64,000 nt of DNA from Methylocapsa acidiphila B2 (GTDB lineage: Bacteria > Pseudomonadota > Alphaproteobacteria > Rhizobiales > Beijerinckiaceae), in the NCBI RefSeq assembly GCF_000427445.1, contig NZ_KE386496.1, positions 1,116,001 through 1,180,000 on the forward strand. The letters are read 5' to 3'. Numbering within the stretch: the stretch's first letter is position 1; each line of letters opens with the position of its first letter. Below the pieces are notes generated by a model, which was not told the DNA's origin, did not search any database, and saw only the letters and a list, made by a program, of their open reading frames with translations. Made by a program: the position numbers and the translations under genes. Below are positions 58,075 to 64,000 of the stretch, piece after piece.

Positions 58075-58878
58075 TTAAAACCGATACCAAAGCCCTGCAA
58101 AAGGCCCCAATTCACGGCCCGCGTTGACGCCCGCCACAGTTACGAACCCGCCCAATTGCACCGACCATTGCGGCGAAAGATCATAGACTAGGCTCGGCTG
58201 CAGCTTGTGCCAGGAGCCGTGCTTGAAGCCGCCGCCAGAACCTTTCGAAATCGAGCTGAAACTTTGCAGCAAGCCCAAAAGCTGCGGGAGCGGACGAAGG
58301 CCGAGCGTTAGATCCAAGCGATATTCTCCGGGCTGATTTTGGGCGTAGACCCGATAACCCGTCTGCACTTCGGCGAAGGCTGGGAGCCCCGCAAGGTCGA
58401 ACGTGCGTCCGAGCATCAGCCGCAAGTCGAGGCCGCCCGCCCGCTTGGGCTGGGACGGCGCGAGCGTGTCGTTGAGCGAGGCGCCGGGGGTGCGCAGGCT
58501 CGCCTGAGCGGAGAAGGCCCAATTGTCTGAATGATAGAGGCCAAACCGCGCGCCGATCTCGCTTTCGCCGAGTCCGGCGTAAGACGCCGCGGGCGGCGGC
58601 TGTTTGATTTGGTCATAGGCCGGCGCGGCGATCACGGTCAGCCAATCGTTCACGCCATATTCGAGATAGGCTCCGAGCTCGAACTTGTCATAAGATGGAA
58701 CAGGAATAAGCTTGCCTCGCGCGTCAAAGGCGCGGGTCGAGCCGGAGAAGGCCGTCGAGGCGATGATTTGCCCTTCCCCCGGCGGCATCAGCCACGCACC
58801 GGCAGAGGCTGCCTTTACGCCGGCGAAAGCCGCAATCAAGACGCAAGTGCAAAGCCGGGCGAGACGCAAGACACGCAA
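58075..58878 (-). CDS. Predicted outer-membrane beta-barrel protein, unknown
   Basis: The protein has 267 residues. The signal peptide ends 'AAFAGVKAASAG'. The rest is alternating strand pattern with aromatic girdle residues and a C-terminal 'FAGLWYRF', as in outer-membrane porins or transport proteins. No family was recognised. It is separated from the FDH genes by about 120 bp and the same strand, but joint transcription is not assumed. Confidence 0.75.
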   Translation of the reverse strand: MRVLRLARLCTCVLIAAFAGVKAASAGAWLMPPGEGQIIASTAFSGSTRAFDARGKLIPVPSYDKFELGAYLEYGVNDWLTVIAAPAYDQIKQPPPAASYAGLGESEIGARFGLYHSDNWAFSAQASLRTPGASLNDTLAPSQPKRAGGLDLRLMLGRTFDLAGLPAFAEVQTGYRVYAQNQPGEYRLDLTLGLRPLPQLLGLLQSFSSISKGSGGGFKHGSWHKLQPSLVYDLSPQWSVQLGGFVTVAGVNAGRELGPFAGLWYRF

Positions 58879-59201
58879 CGAAACGCCCTTCCCACGCGAT
58901 CAAGCGAAGCGGCGCGATCGACGCCGCGGCCATTGCGCCGCCAACGTCACGTTCTAGCCATAGTCCGCGACAACAGGCTTCGAATCAATGACATGATAAA
59001 TATTAAAAATGATTGAGCCATATATGCCACACGGACCATCCGTTCGGCTTCGGAAGGCTTGACAGTCAGGCGCCAAACGCTCAAATCGATCTGCGGGGCA
59101 AATCCCCGACTTTCGGCGAGCCTCTTGATTTTACAGCTTTTTCTGATCTCCGCTCCGCCTCACCCCGGCCAGTCAGGCCGGCTGCAAGGATAAGCCCGAC
59201 A
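58879..59201. other. Intergenic region before the HAD hydrolase gene
   Basis: This stretch is 323 bp with the start used for the next gene. It includes an AT-rich patch near 58985-59015, a probable promoter between divergent genes. The HAD frame stays open to a TTG at 59013, but that extra part has no family match. Confidence 0.4.
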
Positions 59202-60086
59202 TTGCCGAGACTCATTCGAGGCCTAGCCGATCTCGCCGACGGCTATGACGTGATTTTGTGCGACATCTGGGGCGTCCTCCACAATGGCGCATCCTATTTC
59301 ACAGCGGCCGCCGAGGCGCTGCGCCGCTTTCGCGCAAAGGGAGGCGCCGTCGCGCTCATCACCAATGCGCCGAACCCCAGCCGCCTTGTGCGAACCTATC
59401 TCGATGCGCTCGGCGTCCCGCCAGAGGCCTATGACGCCGTGATCTCATCGGGCGACGTCGCCGTCGGCCTGCTCATCGAGCGCGCTGGAACGCCGGTCTG
59501 CCATATTGGTCCCGCCTCCGAGACAGCCCTTTTCGACGAGGTTCTCGCAACGACCGGGCAAAGGCCGCGCATCGCCCCGCTCGAAGAAGCCGGAATCGTT
59601 CTCTGCACAGGCCTCGTCGATCCTGCGCGCGAGGCGCCTGCGGACTATGACGCACGGCTCGCGCTGATGCAGGCCCGCGGCCTCGACTTTATTTGCGCCA
59701 ACCCGGACATCGTTGTCCAAAACGGCGACGCCCTGATCTATTGCGCGGGCGCGATCGCCGAGCGTTATGCCGCAATCGGCGGCAGGGTTATACAAGCGGG
59801 CAAGCCCCATGCGCCAATTTACGAGCGGGCGCTCGCGCGAGCCAAGGACCTTCGCGGCGGCGCGCTCGACCGCGCCCGCGTGCTGGCGATCGGCGACGCC
59901 ATGCGGACCGACATCAAAGGCGCCTGCGACCAGGGACTGGACAGCCTTTTCGTAACTGCCGGAATTCATCGCCAGGAGCTGCATGGCGGGGCAGCCGACG
60001 CCGCTCTCGACGCGGCGGCCTTACGGCAGTTCACTGCCGCCGCGGGCTTTGCTCCGAACGCGGCGATCGCCGAACTCGCTTGGTAG
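59202..60086 (+). CDS. HAD-superfamily subfamily IIA hydrolase (TIGR01459 type)
   Basis: The protein has 294 residues from a TTG at 59202, with AAGGAT about 10 bp upstream; the open frame reaches back to a TTG at 59013. Motif I is 'VILCDIWGVLHNG' (nucleophile Asp plus +2 position), motif II 'LITNAPNP', and motif IV 'VLAIGDAMRTDIKGA'. The C2 cap indicates a NagD-like phosphatase. Substrate unknown. Confidence 0.88.
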   Translation: MPRLIRGLADLADGYDVILCDIWGVLHNGASYFTAAAEALRRFRAKGGAVALITNAPNPSRLVRTYLDALGVPPEAYDAVISSGDVAVGLLIERAGTPVCHIGPASETALFDEVLATTGQRPRIAPLEEAGIVLCTGLVDPAREAPADYDARLALMQARGLDFICANPDIVVQNGDALIYCAGAIAERYAAIGGRVIQAGKPHAPIYERALARAKDLRGGALDRARVLAIGDAMRTDIKGACDQGLDSLFVTAGIHRQELHGGAADAALDAAALRQFTAAAGFAPNAAIAELAW

Positions 60087-60413
60087 CGAATGCATTCGGA
60101 CGCGAAATCGCCCGAGAAAAATCGACGCCGGGCCGAGCGACGCGACGAGCGCTAGCCCTTGGAAAAGAGCCGCGCGATGCTTGACGCGACGCGCCCGCCG
60201 AGGCAGTTTCCCGCCCGATCTTCCCCTTAAAGCGCGCTCCGATCAGACGGAATCGTCCAATCGACAATAACGCGCTTCAGATCAACAAGTTGGAGCATGT
60301 TCTCGTGAGACGTCGGATATTCCGACGCCTAAATGCCGAAAAGCCGAGTAACTTTTTCGGAACATGCTCTAAAGGCGCCGCGGCCCTCTAGTCGCCACAG
60401 GTCACAGGTTCCA
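60087..60413. other. Intergenic region before ribF with repeat copy E
   Basis: These 327 bp hold a compound palindromic sequence (next entry) in the right half. The left half, near 60225-60290, has words such as AAAGCGCGCTCCGATC seen in Hyphomicrobiales intergenic repeats. No gene was seen. Confidence 0.4.
60293..60370. repeat. Palindromic intergenic element, copy E
   Basis: GGAGCATGTTCTCG on the left pairs with ACTTTTTCGGAACATGCTCT on the right, with an inner GTCGGATATTCCGAC hairpin. It is the fullest copy of the family. A possible ribF ATG at 60333 lies inside it. Confidence 0.6.
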
Positions 60414-61400
60414 TTGGCCGATCCATCCTCGACCGACGCATTCATCCTCGCCATCGATCCAGCGACGCCGCCGAAGGGCCTCGCCGGGGCCGTCGTCGCC
60501 ATTGGCAATTTCGACGGCGTCCATCGCGGCCACCGGACGGTCGTCGCCCGGGCCGAGGCGCTGGCGCATCGCCTCGGGCGGCCTTGCGCCGTCCTCACCT
60601 TCGAGCCGCATCCGAGCGATTTCTTTCGCGGCCCGAACACGATCTTCCGCCTCACCCCTCCCGCCGCCAAAGCCAAGGCGTTCCGGCGCCTGGGCCTCGA
60701 CGGCATGATCGTCATCAGCTTCGACGCGGCCCTGGCGCGGCTTTCGGCCGAGGATTTCGTCGCCGAGATCCTGGTTCGTCGCCTCGCCGTGGGCGCGGTC
60801 GTCGCCGGCTATGATTTCCATTTTGGCGCGGGACGCGCCGGCACGCCCGCCTTCCTGAAAGAGGCCGGCGCGAAACATGGCTTCGAGGTCGAGATCGTGG
60901 AGCGGGTCCCGGCCGCCCCCGGCGCGCCCGACGAGGCCGCCTCCTCGACAGCCACCCGGGCCGCGCTCGAAGCTGGCGACGTCGAAGGCGCGGCGCGCCG
61001 ACTCGGGCGGCCCTATTCGATCATCGGCGCCGTGGTCGAAGGCCAAAAGCTCGGCCGCACGATCGGCTTTCCGACCGCCAATCTCAGGCCCGACCCGAGC
61101 TGCCGCCTGCGTCACGGCGTCTATGCGGTTAGGGTCGAGGCGGATGGAGAGCTGCATGACGGCGTCGCCAATTACGGACGAAGGCCGACAGTCGACGACG
61201 GCCCTCCCCTGCTCGAAGCCTTTCTCTTCGATTTTTCGGGCGATCTTTACGGCCGGACGATCGAAGTCTTTTTCTTCGGCTGGATTAGGGGCGAGACAAA
61301 ATTCGCTTCAGTCGAGGCGCTCGCCGCGCAAATCAAGCAGGACCTCCTGAAGGCGCGGGAAATACTCGCCGTTTCGCCGAGCGGCGCGCCGGGCGCGTGA
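60414..61400 (+). CDS. ribF: Bifunctional riboflavin kinase/FAD synthetase RibF
   Basis: The protein has 328 residues from a TTG at 60414, preferred because the only earlier ATG (60333) lies in a repeat element. The FAD synthetase domain has 'VVAIGNFDGVHRGHRTVV'. The C-terminal riboflavin kinase domain has 'LGRTIGFPTANLRP' and 'NYGRRPTV'. It makes FMN and then FAD. No FMN riboswitch was seen upstream. Confidence 0.92.
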   Translation: MADPSSTDAFILAIDPATPPKGLAGAVVAIGNFDGVHRGHRTVVARAEALAHRLGRPCAVLTFEPHPSDFFRGPNTIFRLTPPAAKAKAFRRLGLDGMIVISFDAALARLSAEDFVAEILVRRLAVGAVVAGYDFHFGAGRAGTPAFLKEAGAKHGFEVEIVERVPAAPGAPDEAASSTATRAALEAGDVEGAARRLGRPYSIIGAVVEGQKLGRTIGFPTANLRPDPSCRLRHGVYAVRVEADGELHDGVANYGRRPTVDDGPPLLEAFLFDFSGDLYGRTIEVFFFGWIRGETKFASVEALAAQIKQDLLKAREILAVSPSGAPGA

Positions 61401-61484
61401 ATGAAGCTTGAATTTGCGAGAGATTCGCTTTAAGTTTCCAATCAGTTCTTGATGTGAGACGCTCAGGTGTCCATCCGCTCCGAC

Positions 61485-61571
61485 ATGCCGAAGAGAATCG
61501 ACGCTGGGCGACGCCCCGCGCGCGGCGGAGCTTTGCGCCTTCTTGGTTTGCTTCTGCTTATCCGCCCCTGA
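61485..61571 (+). CDS. leuL: leuA leader peptide (LeuL), Leu-codon rich
   Basis: A 28-codon frame ends L-R-L-L-G-L-L-L-L-I-R-P: seven Leu codons in the last twelve, ahead of leuA (61645). Its stop lies inside the stem of a hairpin. This is the layout of a leucine attenuator: ribosome stalling at the Leu codons when charged tRNA-Leu is low would change the fold. A possible promoter TTGAAT-N16-TTAAGT lies near 61408-61435. Confidence 0.65.
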   Translation: MPKRIDAGRRPARGGALRLLGLLLLIRP

Positions 61572-61604
61572 GGGCCGGCCGGGCTACGCCTGGGCGCTCA
61601 GGGG
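61565..61604 (+). promoter_or_regulatory. Attenuator hairpin between leuL and leuA
   Basis: CCCCTGAG at 61565 pairs perfectly with CTCAGGGG at 61597; the interval is GC-rich and could form other pairings. There is no T-run after it, so it may control translation or be the anti-terminator arm. Confidence 0.5.
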
Positions 61605-61644
61605 ATGACGCAAGCTTGAACGCCACTCTCTTCGGACCGAAGCC

Positions 61645-63228
61645 ATGACAAATTCCAGCACGACCCAGGGCGAAGCGGAATCGCGCCCGAATTCCGAATC
61701 CGTCTTTATTTTCGACACGACTTTGCGCGACGGCGAGCAATCGCCCGGCGCCTCGATGAGCTTCGAGGAAAAGCTCGAGGTCGCCGATCTCCTCGACGCC
61801 ATGGGCGTCGATATGATCGAGGCGGGCTTTCCCGTGACCTCCGAGGGCGATTTCGAGGCGGTCTCGGCCATCGCCAAACGGATGAAGCAGGCGGGCGTCG
61901 CCGGTCTCGCGCGCGCCGCGGCCAAGGACATCGACCGCTGCGCCGAGGCCGTCCGCCATGCGCGCCGCCCCCGCATCCATCTCTTCATCTCGACCTCGCC
62001 CCTGCATATGAAATACAAGCTCCAGAAGGAGCCGGCGCAGGTCCTGGAGATGATCACGACGAGCGTGACGCGGGCGCGCAATCTCGTTGACGACGTCGAA
62101 TGGTCGGCCGAAGACGGGACCCGGACGGAAATTGATTTCCTCTGCCGCTGCGTCGACGCCGCGATCAAAGCCGGCGCGACGACGATCAATATTCCCGACA
62201 CGGTCGGCTATGCGGTGCCGGACGAATATCAGGCCTTGTTCGAGACGGTGCGGGCGCGCGTCGCCAATTCTGACAAGGCGGTGTTCTCGGTCCATTGCCA
62301 TAATGACCTCGGCCTCGCCGTAGCCAATACGCTCGCCGGCATCAAGGGCGGCGCGCGCCAAGTCGAATGCACCATCAACGGGCTCGGCGAAAGGGCCGGC
62401 AACGCCGCCATGGAAGAAGTGGTGATGGCCTTGCGTGTGCGCGGCGACGCAATGGCCTATCACACCAACATCGACGCAACGATGTTGACTCGAGCGTCGA
62501 AGCTCGTCTCGGCGGTCAGCTCCTTCCCGGTGCAATACAATAAGGCGATCGTCGGGCGGAACGCTTTCGCGCATGAGAGCGGCATCCACCAGGACGGCAT
62601 GTTGAAGAATGCGCAGACCTACGAGATCATGACCCCCGAAAGCGTCGGGGTGAGCAAGACCTCGCTCGTCATGGGCAAGCATTCCGGCCGACACGCCTTC
62701 AAGGAGAAGCTGAAGGAGCTCGGCTATGAGCTCGGCGACAATGCGCTCGAGGATTCCTTCACGCGGTTCAAGGATCTCGCCGACCGCAAGAAGATCGTTT
62801 ATGATGAGGATCTCGTCGCCCTCGTCGATGATGAGATCGTCAATGCGCATGATCGCATCAAGCTCGTCGCCTTGACGGTGATCGCGGGCACCAACGGCCC
62901 GCAATCGGCCGCCTTGACGCTCGAGATCGACGGCGAGCGCAAGACCCATCAGGCGACCGGCAATGGTCCGGTGGACGCGATCTTCAACGCCATTCTCGCG
63001 CTGGCGCCGCATCACGCGACGCTTGAGCTGTTCCAGGTTCACGCCGTCACCCATGGGACCGACGCGCAGGCCGAGGTCTCCGTGCGGCTTTCCGAGGACG
63101 GCAAGTCGGTCATCGCGAGAGGCGCCGACCCTGACACCTTGGTCGCCGCAGCGCGGGCCTATATCGCCGCGCTGAACAAGCTCATGGTCAAGCGCGGCCG
63201 GTCGCGGCCTGACGCTTTGGCGGGATGA
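61645..63228 (+). CDS. leuA: 2-isopropylmalate synthase LeuA
   Basis: The protein has 527 residues. It condenses acetyl-CoA with 2-oxoisovalerate, the first step of leucine synthesis. '[17 protein letters not shown]' is the active-site start and '[15 protein letters not shown]' has the metal-binding HxH. The C-terminal regulatory LeuA dimer domain ('[18 protein letters not shown]') is complete. A leucine-rich leader peptide upstream implies attenuation control. Confidence 0.95.
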   Translation: MTNSSTTQGEAESRPNSESVFIFDTTLRDGEQSPGASMSFEEKLEVADLLDAMGVDMIEAGFPVTSEGDFEAVSAIAKRMKQAGVAGLARAAAKDIDRCAEAVRHARRPRIHLFISTSPLHMKYKLQKEPAQVLEMITTSVTRARNLVDDVEWSAEDGTRTEIDFLCRCVDAAIKAGATTINIPDTVGYAVPDEYQALFETVRARVANSDKAVFSVHCHNDLGLAVANTLAGIKGGARQVECTINGLGERAGNAAMEEVVMALRVRGDAMAYHTNIDATMLTRASKLVSAVSSFPVQYNKAIVGRNAFAHESGIHQDGMLKNAQTYEIMTPESVGVSKTSLVMGKHSGRHAFKEKLKELGYELGDNALEDSFTRFKDLADRKKIVYDEDLVALVDDEIVNAHDRIKLVALTVIAGTNGPQSAALTLEIDGERKTHQATGNGPVDAIFNAILALAPHHATLELFQVHAVTHGTDAQAEVSVRLSEDGKSVIARGADPDTLVAAARAYIAALNKLMVKRGRSRPDALAG

Positions 63229-63340
63229 CGCGACGACGACAGGAAGCGCTGGACAGGGCGAGGCGCGTTTGCTAGAGGAAGCTCCACTTCGGACGACGCT
63301 TTCTCGCCTTCGAGAAACGAAACGCTGGAGAGCGGTGAAC

Positions 63341-63357
63341 GGCCTCGCTGCGAGGCC
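63341..63357 (+). terminator. Possible leuA terminator hairpin
   Basis: GGCCTCG-CTG-CGAGGCC is a perfect 7-bp stem with a 3-base loop about 110 bp past leuA, followed by no clear T-run. A weak candidate. Confidence 0.3.
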
Positions 63358-63419
63358 CAGGCTTTACTTGGCGGAGCCAATTCAGCGTCTTTCCAGCGCC
63401 TATCGTCGATGATTTTGAT

Positions 63420-63495
<76 letters not shown>

Positions 63496-63756
63496 TCAAA
63501 ATCAATAGGTTAAGCGTCTCTTCTAATTAGCTTTGGAGCCCAGAAACGTACTGCGGGCAGCCCTACGGGTAGCGGTACATCTGACCTTTGCGGTTTCCTT
63601 TGTCGAAAGACTCCTGGCGATCTTGCCGAGCGCAAAGCCGCCGGCGTTGCGGACCGATGCCGGTGAGAGTGACCCCCTAAAAACATATGGACCTTTTGCG
63701 AAAGCTCCCAGAAAATGGGGTTGAGTTAAGCTTTCGTGCGAAAGGCAACTGTGCGG

Positions 63757-64000
63757 ATGTTGGATTGGATCACTCGTAAGAAAAAAAGAAGACAGGGGTC
63801 GCCGGCATCCGTGCCAATAAAGGCAGAGTCCAGTCCTCAAGCCTTTTACGAAGAGCAACGTCGCGGTTATGAAGCCTATCTAGCAACATACATGGATGAC
63901 CGCTTTATGCGATCGCCGCGGGTCCTCTCCATAGAGACCTATGTCAAATGCAACGCGACTTGCGAATTCTGCCCCTATCCTACGTCTGATCGGATTGGCC
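63757..64000 (+). CDS. Radical SAM protein, N-terminal part
   Basis: The gene runs off the right edge and 81 codons are visible. 'CNATCEFCPYP' is the CxxxCxxC motif that holds the [4Fe-4S] cluster with S-adenosylmethionine. The first 60 residues are a polar, Lys/Arg-rich leader. Codon use (AAA, AGA, ATA, CTA) and lower GC contrast with the genes to the left, which suggests acquired DNA starting beyond the tRNA. Function cannot be assigned from the fragment. Confidence 0.82.
   Translation, partial: MLDWITRKKKRRQGSPASVPIKAESSPQAFYEEQRRGYEAYLATYMDDRFMRSPRVLSIETYVKCNATCEFCPYPTSDRIG

Noticed and set aside
63533-63724. Possible small gene of 63 codons after the tRNA
   Set aside because: No ribosome binding site or motif; may be a remnant of mobile DNA but cannot be supported.

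Overview
The window reads as chromosome of a high-GC alphaproteobacterium of the order Hyphomicrobiales (Rhizobiales). Evidence: an HPr kinase/EIIA-Man/HPr cluster, a complete tol-pal locus next to cpoB-tilS-ftsH-glmM, a giant growth-pole-ring-type protein, DUF3141 genes beside a pta/ackA pair, and CtrA-like TTAA-N7-TTAA sites. The formate dehydrogenase with a fused NuoE-NuoF subunit and the DUF3141/MaoC-Pta/AckA cluster would suit a methylotroph-like member (Beijerinckiaceae/Methylocystaceae), but the genus is not fixed by the sequence. No rRNA, CRISPR array or intact insertion sequence was seen.

Layout. 0-1.3 kb: end of HPr kinase, an EIIA-Man protein and HPr (regulatory PTS). 1.4-6.3 kb: a CHASE2 class III cyclase, a TPR plus beta-barrel protein and a FecR-domain protein. 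6.3-14.8 kb: phosphate region, with a Pho box, ppk, pstS-pstC-pstA-pstB, a second pstS and a Fic-like gene. 15.1-24.9 kb: acyl-CoA/acyl-phosphate cluster, with an enoyl reductase, a two-subunit CoA transferase, a DUF3141 PhaC-like protein, a MaoC-Pta fusion and acetate kinase, followed by a convergent DUF3141 paralogue. 25.1-27.1 kb: a two-TM channel with two RCK modules. 27.5-39.8 kb: glmM, cpoB-tilS-ftsH, arsC and ybgC-tolQRAB-pal. 40-47.4 kb: a [2Fe-2S] ferredoxin and a 2059-residue coiled-coil protein. 47.8-51.7 kb: TonB-dependent receptor, PepSY protein and rhodanese. 51.8-58 kb: mobA, fdhD and a two-subunit NAD-linked formate dehydrogenase. 58-63.5 kb: an outer-membrane protein, an HAD hydrolase, ribF, leuA with a Leu-codon leader peptide, and tRNA-Lys(CTT). 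The last 250 bp begin a lower-GC radical SAM gene.

How the parts work together. The phosphate block couples polyphosphate synthesis to high-affinity uptake. The 15-25 kb block looks like a co-transcribed route joining acyl-CoA, acyl-phosphate and free acid. The tol-pal block and the pole-ring protein are envelope and polar-growth functions, and each has a CtrA-like site upstream. mobA and fdhD serve the adjacent formate dehydrogenase. The most interesting items are the Fic-like protein with an altered active-site motif in the pst operon, the DUF3141/MaoC-Pta module, the pole-ring protein with 22/44-residue repeats, the leuA attenuator, the channel with a non-canonical filter, and the in-place inversion of cpoB-tilS-ftsH within the tol-pal neighbourhood.
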